DNA from: Plantago major
Lineage: Eukaryota; Streptophyta; Magnoliopsida; Lamiales; Plantaginaceae
Direction of reading: 5' to 3'
Assembly: GCA_026545765.1 (NCBI GenBank)
Contig: CM048844.1
Location: 7,318,524-7,382,523, forward strand
Length of the DNA: 64,000 nt
This document shows, one piece after another, positions 1 to 9,870 of this stretch. A program made the translations under genes and the position numbers. Below the pieces are notes generated by a model. That model saw only the letters and a list, made by a program, of their open reading frames with translations. It did no database searches and was not told where the DNA came from. The first letter of the stretch is position 1. Each line of letters opens with the position of its first letter.

Positions 1-425
1 TAATCAATAAACGATAAGTGAGTACATTCGGCCTAACGCCCATCTCAGACATCCCGTTAAACAGACGGAGAGCATCATCAACCAGTTTATAATCAAACAA
101 GGTCCTGATAACCGTGTTATACGAATAAAGATCAGGCTTACACCCGCTCCCCTGTTCCATCCGTACAATCAACTCATGCGCGTTAAGTACATGACCAGTT
201 ATACACAGCCCTTTAATCAATAAACGATAAGTGAGAACATCCGGCCTAATCCCCCTCTCAGACATCCGGTTAAACAAACGGAGAGCATCATCAATCATTT
301 TATAATCACATAAGGTCCAAATAACCGTGTTGTACGAATAAAGATCAGGCTTGCACCCGCTCCCCTGTTCCAACCGCACAATCAACTCCTGCGCGGTAAG
401 AACATTACCAGTTATACACAGCCCA
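1..425 (-). repeat. 213-bp internal tandem duplication in the PPR gene
   Basis: Positions ~1-212 and ~213-425 align end to end with roughly 85-90% identity by eye and no frameshift. Each unit encodes 71 residues, that is two PPR motifs (35+36). Both start at GLCITG and end at LTYRLLI. This is an in-frame expansion of the repeat array. Confidence 0.85.
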
Positions 426-991
426 TGGATGACAGTATTATACATCAACTTATCTGGCTTGCACACATTCTCCACCAACATATTCTTGAACAACAATTCA
501 GCCTCATCCGCCATGTTCGCATAGAACAGGCCTCTCAGGAGAGGGCTGAACGTGGTGATACCGGGCGCAAAGCCACGTTTATAGAACATGGCCAGCACAG
601 CCATTCCGAGATCAACACGAGAGAGACGAATGTAGAAATTAACAGAGATATTCAACGTGCACTCATCCAAAGGGATAGCTCTGTGACGCAATTCGTCGAA
701 CATGTAGACGGCAAGAGAGTAATGCCTCATCTTGACAGCTGAACCCAATAATCTATTGAAATTAATAATGGAAGGAGGTGGCTTTATTGCCAACATGCCA
801 TGGAAAGTGTCACTGACCTTGTTAATGCGAGTTGAATCGGAATGATTGGGTTTGAAGGAAGCTCCGTTGAGTGAGGACTTTGAGCAGTAAGGAGAACGGA
901 TGTTGATGAGATGGGATTTGGTTGCAATTTTGGAGATTGAATCAGCTATGATTGTTCTCCGAATCATCATCTTGCTGTGGATGATCATCAT
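1..991 (-). CDS. PPR protein, RFL-like, N-terminal part (cut by window edge)
   Basis: The minus strand is open from an ATG at 991 (a second ATG lies at 970) to the left edge with no intron, giving about 330 residues. The first ~50 residues are rich in Ser, Arg and Ile with few acids, which fits an organelle (probably mitochondrial) presequence. After that come degenerate 35-residue helical repeats with P-class hallmarks such as CKPDLYSYNTVI and RPDVLTYRLLIKG. P-class PPR proteins bind organelle RNA; this close-packed, intronless form resembles restorer-of-fertility-like members, but that subgroup call is inference. The last two pairs of repeats visible are near copies of each other, offset by 213 bp. 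The C-terminal repeats lie outside the window, so the RNA target code cannot be read fully. Confidence 0.85.
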   Translation of the reverse strand, partial: MMIIHSKMMIRRTIIADSISKIATKSHLINIRSPYCSKSSLNGASFKPNHSDSTRINKVSDTFHGMLAIKPPPSIINFNRLLGSAVKMRHYSLAVYMFDELRHRAIPLDECTLNISVNFYIRLSRVDLGMAVLAMFYKRGFAPGITTFSPLLRGLFYANMADEAELLFKNMLVENVCKPDKLMYNTVIHGLCITGNVLTAQELIVRLEQGSGCKPDLYSYNTVIWTLCDYKMIDDALRLFNRMSERGIRPDVLTYRLLIKGLCITGHVLNAHELIVRMEQGSGCKPDLYSYNTVIRTLFDYKLVDDALRLFNGMSEMGVRPNVLTYRLLI

Positions 992-1518
992 CTTGGTGAT
1001 GAATTAGGACCAAGATTTGTCTGGACTAGAGATGGTAGATCTAGCGGCCAGACAAAGAACACGATGAGGAAGAACTATCTTTCGTATTTCTCAATTAGAA
1101 TCACCATTCATAGGTTTTCATCAGTCCACATCGCGAAACAACGTGGTGCAAGTTCGCGCATGGTGTGATGCTAATTCGTGGAGGTAATGAAAAATAGTGA
1201 TGAATTTGATGGAGTAATACTTTTTTTTCTTAAATAAACTAGAATCATATGGAAGTATTAAAATTGAAATTTTAGTGTTCGCGAACATGTTCGATTCGGT
1301 CAAACCGAACGTTGACCGAGCTTTTTTAACGAACATTTTAAAAACGTCTGGTTAGTTGTCCTTCACTCATTAGAATTTGTCCTCCAATTCCGGGTAAGGC
1401 TTGGACCACGCATTACCTAGTTGGAATAATGACTTCAGATTCATCCCGTCAGCCAAACTAGCCTATCCTCTAAGATGGTCAGCAGACTGGAACTAAACAA
1501 GGTTGGTTGGCTACAACC
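992..1518. other. Upstream region of the PPR gene
   Basis: The stretch holds the 5' flank of the PPR gene. I see no conserved coding sequence here; the short open frames have no family signature. A self-complementary patch around 1276-1320 (gttcgcgaac, then ggtcaaaccgaac) is visible but not classified. Confidence 0.4.
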
Positions 1519-1645
1519 GCTGACGAACCGAGCTAGGTGGGCTAGTTAGCTTGCCAACCAACTGCTGACGGACCGAGCAAGGTGGGGTTAGCATGCTTGT
1601 TAACCAATTGTTGACTGACCGAGCTAGGTGAGTCAGCTAGCCACC
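1519..1645. repeat. Degenerate tandem repeat, ~55-58 bp unit, about 2.3 copies
   Basis: Three successive segments share a ctgac-gaccgagc-aggtg core followed by a gctag/gcttg-ccaacca tail. The copies have diverged by substitutions and small indels. The repeat lies between the divergently transcribed PPR and RPL9 genes and has no coding potential. Confidence 0.6.
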
Positions 1646-1813
1646 TTTGAGATTTGACTTGTCTCAGAGGCTAAGTCGGACAAGTTAGTTGATCATGAGA
1701 TCGGGCTGTGACCTTGGTGGACTAGCTTTTTTTTAGTCCAACTAGTAAAATACGAATTTAAGCCGTCAACAGAGTAAAAAAGCAAAAGTAAATTGGAGTT
1801 TACACTAGTGATC

Positions 1814-1916
1814 CGGCCCAAAAAACTCATACATGGATTTTAGGCCCAAGATTAATGGACGCAGCCCAATTAGAGTCGATTAGGGTTCCCAATATAAACT
1901 CTGAAAATTAGGGTTG
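1814..1916 (+). promoter_or_regulatory. RPL9 promoter: site II and telo-box elements
   Basis: GGCCCA occurs at 1815-1820 and 1843-1848, a related AGCCCA at 1863-1868, and TTAGGGTT telo-box-like motifs at about 1880-1887 and 1908-1915. Site II elements (bound by TCP factors) with telo-boxes just upstream of the start are the known signature of plant ribosomal-protein and other translation genes. A TATA-like ataaa lies at about 1893. The ATG follows at 1971. Confidence 0.75.
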
Positions 1917-1970
1917 GAACTCAGTCTTCTTCTCTACAGCTTCCCACAGACAGAGCAACAGCCGGTCGAA

Positions 1971-3334
1971 ATGAAGACGATCAGGGCCTCCGATGTGATG
2001 GACATTCCGGACGGAGTGAAGATCAAGGTGAAAGCAAAGGTTATCGAGGTTGAAGGTCCCAGAGGCACACTCTCCAAAAACTTCAAGCACTTGAATCTCG
2101 ATTTCCAGCTGGTTACCGATGAAGAGACCGGAAAGAAGCAGCTCAAAATCGATGCCTGGTTCGGTAGCCGCAAAACCACCGCCTCCATCCGTACCGCACT
2201 CAGCCATGTGTCTAACCTTATCAAGGGTGTCACCAAGGGGTACCGCTACAAGATGCGTTTCGTGTATGCTCATTTTCCCATCAATGCTTCCATTACCAAC
2301 TCTGGAAAGTCGATTGAGATCCGTAACTTTCTCGGCGAGAAGAAGGTATATATATTTTCTGCTTTATTGTAATTACATTTTTATGCTTTTTTTAATGTAC
2401 TGGCTTCATTACTATTTTCTTCTCTGGTTATTTATCTTCTGGCTGCATCATGTTTATTCTGCTCTGTTATATGTGAATGTTGTGTGACTGTATGCAGTGA
2501 AATGTTGATTTGGTTTTATGAGCTACTAATTGCTATTGCTTGCAAACTCTATAGTGTAAGTCTCTTGGAAAACCGATTTTCGCTGATGTTAATGGAAAAA
2601 CACTCGAAAATATTATAAATTTGGCTACTGTGCCTGTCGATTGAGGGGATTGTAAGTGTAACTCTTGGAAAACCCGAAAACTTGTTTCTGCTAATGTTAA
2701 TGAAAAAACACTCACAAAATTATAAACTGGGCGATTGTGCCTGTCAATTGAGAGGGGTTGTATGGTTATTCCCAATAATTTCACAAATTTATGAGATGTG
2801 GTTGGTGTCCATGTACAAGTTCATCTGATAATGCAAGTTCTTACTACTTGAAATTATTAGTTGCAACTTACAACCCCCCTCAATTATTAGTTGCTACTTC
2901 ACTACTTATCGTCTGTGGTGAAATGTTGATTTGGTTTTGGACTGAGAAGTTATAATTCAAGGGTGGGTTGATCTCTTAAATGTAACATTCCAAGTGACAT
3001 GAAATTGTTGATGAATTCAGGTTAGAAAGGTAGACATGCTTGATGGTGTTTCCATTGTGAGGTCCGAGAAGGTCAAGGATGAACTCGTTTTGGATGGTAA
3101 TGACATTGAGCTGGTTTCCCGGTCTGCAGCATTGATTAACCAGGTGACATGATTAAACTCTTGCAGTTAATATAAGTTATAAAGATGGAATTGATTTTGT
3201 CAATTTCTGCAAATTGTACTTGGACTGATATATCTTTATTCCAACAGAAATGCCATGTGAAGAACAAGGATATCAGGAAGTTTCTTGATGGTATCTATGT
3301 GAGCGAGAAGGGACAAATTGCTGAGGAGGAATGA
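1971..3334 (+). CDS. RPL9: 60S ribosomal protein L9 (uL6)
   Basis: This is a cytosolic large-subunit ribosomal protein of the L9/uL6 family. Exons are 1971-2345, 3021-3143 and 3248-3334; all junctions are GT-AG and in phase 0. They encode 194 residues, the normal plant length. The start [16 protein letters not shown] and the segments [29 protein letters not shown] and [13 protein letters not shown] are hallmark L9 sequence, and the C-terminus KGQIAEEE is typical. The first ATG after the promoter cluster is used; an upstream CTG-type extension of the frame is not needed. Site II and telo-box motifs upstream point to coordinated ribosomal-protein expression. The product acts in cytosolic ribosomes near the P-stalk base and factor-binding region. 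Identification is secure. Confidence 0.97.
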
Positions 3335-4136
3335 GTTGCAGGATATTCTTTGATTCTGCCCCTTTATTCTTATTGTTGGTGGTTATCCTTGAATCTTCTT
3401 TATCCTGTTTAGTTAGACTTCAGAACAATGTCTTTGGTGATCGTCTTAGAGTCTTAAGAATGTTACCTTTGCGATTGAATCACAAATTTTTGTTTTGGGA
3501 ACTACCTGTTGTTTTGGTTTTACTAGTATAATTTGCTGCCTCTGTTTACAATAACTGTTTCACTTTCAATTTATATACATGCTATATCAACTATATAGTC
3601 TATATTCTGCCAGTAGGGCCATTCTATTTTTACTGCCATATCTTTGAATCAATGGCATGCCATCTTGTTATAGTTAAATTCTACTTAATTCTCTGGTCTA
3701 GACAAATAATTTGGGGAAGTTTAAATGTACGAAATACACCATTGGGCCGTGAATACAATTAGTACATACAGGTTTGAACAAAAACTTCATGTACCGAAGG
3801 CTGTAAGGATATGGATATTTTGCAAGTAAAATTGTTACTATTTTATGCATTAGTATTAATTTCTCCAGATCATCAACCGAATGAATAAAATATGACCTTG
3901 TAAAAAAAACAACTGAATGCAACAAAATGCAGTAATCTGGAAAAAAAATCAAAATTACTACCAGCTTTCTCAGTACCATGGAGGTTCACTAAAGTAACAT
4001 CTTGAGTTCAAAAGCTGTCCCTCTTTTAAAGGGACCGAATTGGTTGGATACTTAGATTAGTCGTATGTTACGGATACTGTGAAATCAAGAAAAAAAGTCT
4101 CCAGATTCTACAGTAATAGTAGTTTTTTCATAATAC
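3335..4136. other. RPL9 3' region and intergenic DNA
   Basis: The stretch downstream of the RPL9 stop contains its 3' UTR and then AT-rich DNA. I see no further gene or clear repeat before the MITE at 4140. Confidence 0.5.
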
Positions 4137-4139
4137 TAA

Positions 4140-4267
4140 GGCTCTGTTCTTTTCAACTTAAAACTCGTTCAGTTCAGTTGAGTTCCATTCAGTTCAGTTC
4201 TACTTAGTTATATTTTATACTACAATTCAGTTCAGTTCAGTAAATTTCAGTTGAAAAGAACAGGGCC
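4140..4267. mobile_element. Tourist-like MITE (PIF/Harbinger type), 128 bp
   Basis: The ends are inverted copies: ggctctgttcttttcaact at 4140 and its near-complement agttgaaaagaacagggcc ending at 4267. The element is flanked by TAA at 4137-4139 and 4268-4270, the 3-bp duplication of PIF/Harbinger elements. The inside is made of short 'cagttcagtt' words. It has no coding capacity. A degraded relative lies at 53355-53455. Confidence 0.85.
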
Positions 4268-4500
4268 TAATTCTACTGTAGTAGTAGTAGTAATACGTTC
4301 TCAAAATACATGCAAGTGATTGATTACTGCACAACGAGTAGTAGTAGATTAACAAAAGAGGTAAATAAGCTTAATTTTTTAAAGGTTAGATCAATGACAG
4401 TTTATGGATTCAGTACAGAAATCATCAGCACCCTGCTCAGAACAAACTACCCAGTCTCAGTTAAGAAAATTAAGAAGAGGCATGCCCATGACCCAGCTTT

Positions 4501-7500
4501 TTACATATGTTTGGCGAAAATAGCCTCCACGACACCCTGAGCGATGGGATGGTAGCCAGCACATGCCTCTGCGAAAACCCTTTTGGCAAATATCTTTTCT
4601 TCTTCTTTACCAGGGCCTTGGACGAGTGCCGTGTACAGTGGGCGGAGATATTTCATTCTTCCAACTTCTTTCAAAGTTTTCTCCACTTCACTATAGTAAT
4701 TACTGCACCTTGATGAAATAGCAAGCTGAAGGAATGCCACCTTCACCTCATAATTTTTTGATTCTGAAAACCGATACCTTGCATCCAGTGCTGATACCTG
4801 TAACAACCAGCCCAGCATTGTATTTAACAACAATTTCTAAAACAAAGGGACCAGCCCAGCATTGTACTTAACAACAATTTCTAAAACAAAGGGAATCATT
4901 TATGTTGCTCTTTGGCGCTCAATACAGACTAGAGAACCAAGGCCCCACAAAACTGTCGAATTTGGAGGCTCCGAAGAAAGTATTCAGATTTCATCACATA
5001 CTAATGTAACAGATTTTACCACACAATCCCTAATACAAAACTCTGAAACCACCATATATCATTTCTACAAAATAAGGACCTTGTTTCACTATTATCTATC
5101 AAATTAACTGAAAACAACCTAGATGAAACTTAACTCATAAGACCAGATATCGACTTTGAAAACTTATTAGGTTAATTAATTGATTTATCGCATTCATAAA
5201 AATTAACATATCGATGATAGAGACAATGGAACAAACAACCACTCACTTAACTAAATAAAGAGAATGAAGTATGCATCAAAATATCATAGTACCTGTGAAG
5301 CTTCAGCAGATTTAGGAAGGTTTTCCAAGTAAAGCTCCCATTCCTGTCCTCCCCAGTCAGCAACTTCATCCTCATTAGGCATCCTACCCATCTTAAATTC
5401 ATGAGCAAGGGATACAATTTTTGTATACACATCAGAGACAGGCTCCATTGCATCAAGTGGTATGCCAACGCCATCTGTCCAAACCTTCAAATCAACATGA
5501 TCTTGTATTCCAGGAACATTTGCTTTCAGAAAATCGAGAAACATGTCCGTGTCAATGGATTGAAACTTGAATGTTGCAATATACTTTTTAAGAAATTCAT
5601 CAAATGCAGGGCGTCCGATCTGTGATAAGACGTCATACATATTTCAGATCTCCATGTAAAATACAGATATCATAAAACAAGCTCAAGTCACAAGCACACT
5701 TACCTGTCTTTCAATGCGCCACAAAAACTGGAATCCTTTCTCATACGGCACTGAAGAGTACACATCATCAGGGTCTACTCCTTCCTGATTAGTCCTGAGT
5801 TTCGTAAATTCTGGGTTGTCCTTGAACCTCTCTATCTCCTCAACAAGTCCTTTCCAACCAATTCCTATGTTCAGTGCAGCTCTTTCCTTTCCTTGAACAG
5901 CCTCAACTATTCGTCGCTCCGCATAAGTTGTGAATCCCTATAAGCACATAAATATGAAAAACTGTTGGTGGTACAAGATGAGTGGGTCGATAGTAGATGA
6001 AGTACATCACACAGAAACAAAAGGAATTGCATTATATCCACCCATAGAGTCTCACCCAAGTTAAACCTACTTATCACCTTTCCCGCTCTCTAGATCAAAG
6101 GAGTTGCTAAACTAAAGTTTATTTAGCAAACCACTTGAGATCAATACTTTGACAATATAGTGTAAACAGAGAACGTAATTTACAACATCACTTCAAGACA
6201 TACTCCATCAAGAATAAAAACAACTTCATCAACTGACCTAACTACTACTAGAATGGTGCCAATTTGAAAGGCTAATGTTGACTAGCTATTGGGTCTCAAT
6301 TTTCTTAAAACTATTACCAACAAAAGGACTAACAGACTAATCTTCCAAAAATATACAATCATAGCATGACGTTTGGTGTTCGGGCAATAAATTTCAGCAC
6401 ATCCAGGTTCAAAGCTAGCAGCATCCCATAGGCCTTGAATAGCCCACATATAAATTTGTTCTATAAAAAAGCAAACACTAGCAAAATAGTTTAGTTATAT
6501 TGCACGACAAACATGAGAGTACCTCATTTAACCAGATTTGTTTATTAGTGATCATTCCAGCTATGACTAAGATGACCCATGTTTTAGTTTCACAAAACTT
6601 CCACAGGGTATGTTCATCAAAAGAGATCATAATATAATATCAATGTTTTAGATAACTTATCGGCTGTCAATACATTGACATTATATACCTACTCAAGCTA
6701 CCAATACACCGGACTAACTAACAATAATCAGCATGTTATAATAATCTACGCGAAGAACCAAATTTAAAGATACTAACCTAATTCATACATACACTATCAC
6801 TAGTCTTGTCAGTAATATTGTTTCAGATAACTTATCGACTGTCTATAATAGTCACTCATTATATACCTACATAAGCCATCAATGCACTAAACTATAATAA
6901 CAAGAATCAGCATGCTATAATAATCTACACACACATAGCTACCTCATTCAACCAAAAGTGATCATTCGTCTTGTTAGTAATCAAATTCCCCGTCCAGCTA
7001 TGCGCAAGCTCATGCGCCACAACCTGCGCTCCAGTCGCATCCCCCTTAATCACCGTAGGCGTCAAAAACACCATCCTCGGATTCTCCATCCCACCATACG
7101 GAAAACTCGGTGGCAAAACCAACAAATCAAACCTCTCCCAATCATACTCCCCAAACAAACCCTCCCCAACCTTAATCATCTCCTCCGTCCCCGCAAACTC
7201 CCTCGCCGCCACATCCAACACCTCCCCAACCGCCTCGGCATAAACCCTCGTCCTCGGCCCCACCTCCCTAAACCCCAACTCCCCAACTGCAAACGCAAAC
7301 AAATACGGCGGAATCGGCTGCTCCATCACGAACTCCTCCACAACCCTCCCTTCCCCACACCAAATCGACTCCTCGCAGCACCCGGCCGACTCATTCGCAA
7401 CCGGATCGCGCCTCGACACGTGCCTCGCCGCCATCACAGCCGACAGGAACCTCGGAACATTGAGCTTCGCGGAGAATTTGATCCGAGCTGCAGGCGTGTC

Positions 7501-7926
7501 CTGGCAGGGGAAAATTGACCTCGCGTGGATGGACTGACACTGCGTGTAGACGAAGGGAAACGTTTTGTTGAAGGTTTGGGGAGGTGTGAGCCATTGGAGA
7601 GCAGAGGAAGAAGGTGAGGTTTTGGAGAGGATGAGAATTGAGGAGTGGTTGGAGAGAGTGATGGTTAGGGCTTGGCCGAGGACTGGGTTGGGTGGGTGGA
7701 GGGTGAATGGGAGAGGGGTTAGGGTTTCGGGGTCGACAATTGAGGTGATGGTGAGAGAACGAGTGTCGACGGCGAATTCGCCGGAGAAAGGGGCGGAGAG
7801 AGTGAGGAGAGTGGCGGTGTGGATGGTGGAGGAGGGGAAGTCGAAGTAGAAGGTAAGGGAGATGTGGGTGGTCAGTGGGTGAGTGGAGGAGGTGTAGGAG
7901 TGAGGGTCGATTGTGGTCGTTGTCAT
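4501..7926 (-). CDS. LKHA4: M1 aminopeptidase, leukotriene A4 hydrolase type
   Basis: This is a zinc metallopeptidase of family M1, expected to be cytosolic and to remove N-terminal residues from peptides; epoxide hydrolase activity is known for animal relatives but is not shown for this one. Exons on the minus strand are 6943-7926, 5704-5937, 5293-5619 and 4501-4797, all GT-AG and phase 0, giving 613 residues, close to the family length. The exopeptidase motif GGMEN lies at residues 278-282, the zinc site HELAH at 305-309 with the third ligand in WLNE at E328, and the transition-state Tyr in PYEKG at Y393. The C-terminal helical domain runs from about residue 410. The start at 7926 (MTTTTIDPHS) matches the family better than an upstream in-frame ATG at 8052. 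Exon 1 is clearly richer in G+C than its flanks. Intron 1 contains a decayed copy of the exon-1 end. Confidence 0.95.
4807..4894. repeat. 44-bp tandem duplication in an intron
   Basis: Two head-to-tail copies starting ccagcccagcattgta (4807-4850 and 4851-4894) differ at about one base. They lie in the last intron of the M1 peptidase gene, just upstream of its final exon. Confidence 0.9.
6522..6580 (-). pseudogene. Decayed copy of the exon-1 3' end inside intron 1
   Basis: On the minus strand this patch reads catagctgg, then aatgatcactaataaaca, then ctggttaaatgag followed by gtac. It lines up with the real exon end at 6943-7000 (HSWTG...NDHFWLNE and its gtag donor) with a small internal deletion and in-frame stops. 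It cannot encode the active-site segment but still carries a donor-like gt after its last codon. Confidence 0.55.
6643..6930. repeat. Diverged ~180-bp direct repeat in intron 1
   Basis: The blocks 6643-6765 and 6823-6932 both run gataacttatcg-ctgtc, then attatatacctac, then caa-caatcagcatg-tataataatctac. They are separated by an unmatched spacer, so the original duplication has decayed. Together with the copy at 6522-6580 they show that this intron grew by local duplication. Confidence 0.65.
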
Positions 7927-8283
7927 CGGAAATGATGGCGGAGCACGGCGACGAGTGGTGGTGGTGATAGAGTGTGAGAGTGGTGAGTGGAGTTTTTTTG
8001 TTTTATGTGAAGACGTAAATACCCCTATATATCGAAAGTAAAAAGTTCCCAAATGTTAAAACTAGACAATTATACATTTTTTCTCGACTTGGTTTTTTTA
8101 TGGTTTTTCGCGGATCTTTTGACCCGGATTCATTAAAAACGGATCAAGTATAATGTAAAAACTAGACAATATAATGTAGAAACTAGATTAAATTTCTGGA
8201 TAAATAATAAAATTAGACAATTCATTTACAAAACTAGACAATTCAGTTACAAAACTAGACAATATCATCATCAATTCAAAAAC

Positions 8284-8400
8284 ACTAATTTTTCTTCGAT
8301 TGCTTTAGTTTCTTCAGAGCATTCTTCTTCAAATCATCCAATACGCCCTCTTCAAAATCATCATCAGCGTAAGGTCTCTTATATCAAGGAAAAGGAGTTC
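8284..8400 (-). pseudogene. Short coding-like fragment of unknown origin in the array
   Basis: The minus strand reads LFQGTPFP, a stop, then YKRPYADDDFEEG and a Lys-rich tail ending KKLKQSKKN before a stop codon. Its acidic-then-basic composition and higher complexity differ from the surrounding array and resemble the C-terminal end of a real protein. I do not recognise the source gene. Confidence 0.3.
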
Positions 8401-8620
8401 CTTGGAACAGCTCCATATGCTTCATCAAAAAAACACCACAGTCAAAAGTTCCAAGTTTACCAAGTCCAATCAAGCTTCACAATTTATACAAAAAAAAAAA
8501 AAACCATTGAACATTTATATAAAAACTAGAAAATTCATCTCATAATTAAACTAGACAATATAATGTAAAAACTAGAGAATTCATCTCTTAAACTAAACGG
8601 TATAGTGCAAAAACTAAATA

Positions 8621-9200
8621 TAGACAATTATGTTCATGTTTGATCATAAAACTAGACAATATACACTAAAAACTATATAAATATGTTGAGCTCAGTTAGT
8701 AAATTTGATTTGAAGGTGAAGGTGAAAATGTAAAAACTAGAGAATTCCTAGATATAATGTAAAAACTAGAAAATTTCTCGCATAAACTAGACAATATAAT
8801 GTAAAAACTAAACAGTATAATGTAAAAACTAGACAATATAGACAATTATGTTCATGTTTGATAATAAAACTAGACAATATTTCGTAAAAACTAGACAATA
8901 TCGTCTAAAAACTAGACAAATATGTTGAGATCAGTTAGTAAATTTGATAGTTGGTGAACATGTAAAAACTAGATAATTCATTTCATAAACTAAACAATAT
9001 AGTGTAAAAACTAGACAATATAGACAATTATGTTCATGTTTGATAATAAAACTAGACAATATTTCGTAAAAACTAGACAATATCCTCTAAAAACTAGACA
9101 GATATGTTGAGATCAGTTAGTAAATTTGATAGTTGGTGAAAATGTAAAAACTAGAGAACTCCTCGCATAAACTAGACAATATGATGTAAAAACTAGACAA
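8621..9200. repeat. Higher-order tandem repeat, three units of ~180-218 bp
   Basis: Units begin at tagacaattatgttcatg at 8621, 8839 and 9021, so the spacing is 218 and 182 bp. Each unit continues through tgttgag-tcagttagtaaatttgat to a run of the short word. Copies two and three are almost identical, which indicates recent amplification. Confidence 0.8.
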
Positions 9201-9229
9201 TATAATGGAACAACTAGACAGACAACATG

Positions 9230-9430
9230 AAACTGAAGAGATGAAACTGAAAACCGAGCAACAACAACGAAAATCGAACAACAACAATCGCGATGAAACT
9301 GAAAATTGAAAATTGAGCAACAACAACGAAAATCGAACAACAACAACGAGCAAAACGCAAAATCGAGCAACAACGAGCAAAACGCAAAAATCGAGCAACA
9401 ACGAAGCAACAAAACGCAAAATCGAACTCA
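9230..9430. repeat. AAC/GAGCAAC-rich simple-sequence block
   Basis: The stretch repeats gagcaacaacaacgaaaatcg and gagcaaaacgcaaaatc motifs. It produces long open frames in several phases that are composition artefacts rather than genes. Confidence 0.7.
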
Positions 9431-9581
9431 AAAACACTAAAATCAAGTTTCAACAGCCATTACTTGATGATTGCGCAATGAATCGCCAAAAGTAGAGAGA
9501 AAATTGCTCCACAAACAATGAGATCGGATCTAGATCTGGATGAACAAGCTTTCCAGCATCTTTAATAGACGCATCTCGATC

Positions 9582-9710
9582 TGAGCCCATCGCAAGCTCT
9601 CTGCCAATCGTTTCCAGCTGCTCCATCGCTGAATTGTGAATCAATTCGATTGGGTTTAGGATTTGGAGAGAAATTTGGAGAGAGATCTAGAAGAAACCTC
9701 TTTAAAAAAC
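9582..9710 (-). pseudogene. Captured first-exon fragment resembling AP-4 complex epsilon
   Basis: From an ATG at 9626 the minus strand reads MEQLETIGRELAMGS, which matches my recollection of the start of plant AP-4 epsilon adaptin. Upstream of the ATG the strand has a CT-rich leader (ctctctccaaatttctctcc) typical of a 5' UTR. After the match the frame continues with unrelated sequence (SDRDASIKDAGKLV) to a stop at 9450, so the rest of the gene is missing. This fits capture of a promoter-proximal gene piece by the surrounding repetitive element. The source identification is from memory and unverified. Confidence 0.5.
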
Positions 9711-9870
9711 GGCAAATGAGATAAAAATGAAAAAAAAAACTGAAAATTAACATTTATACTAGATCTAAAAATAAAATGGTACGATCCGAACCGGTTTTTT
9801 TACCCGTGAAATTAAAAACGGGCCAACGTAAAAACTAGACAATTTATGTAGAAACCAAAGGGATTTTTTG

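Larger units (their letters stand above)
8052..9870. repeat. AT-rich array of the word aaaactagacaat, probably a non-autonomous element
   Basis: The word aaaactagacaat or close variants (ctagagaat, ctagaaaat, ctaaacaat) occurs about 25-30 times between 8055 and 9845, often spaced by ataatgtaaa. Short hairpin-forming pieces lie near both ends (gacccggatt...aacggatc near 8120-8145 and acccgtg...aacggg near 9802-9826). Two stretches inside look like fragments of host genes (8284-8400 and 9582-9710). No transposase and no clear terminal inverted repeat were found, so the element class is unknown. It lies directly upstream of the M1 peptidase start. Confidence 0.65.

Noticed and set aside
425..742. 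Plus-strand open frame of 105 codons
   Set aside because: It is the antisense of the PPR gene, whose repeats are clear on the minus strand.
1908..2273. Two minus-strand open frames over RPL9
   Set aside because: They are antisense to RPL9 exon 1, which is certain.
6958..7849. Several plus-strand open frames rich in Arg, His and Pro
   Set aside because: They are shadows of the GC-rich first exon of the M1 peptidase.
9113..9446. Long minus-strand open frames rich in Phe, Leu, Cys and Val
   Set aside because: They are the complement of the caacaacgagcaa simple-sequence block and exist in three overlapping frames at once, which is a composition artefact.
8052..9870. Possible plant telomeric or centromeric satellite
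   Set aside because: The word is irregularly spaced over only 1.8 kb and is interrupted by gene-like fragments.
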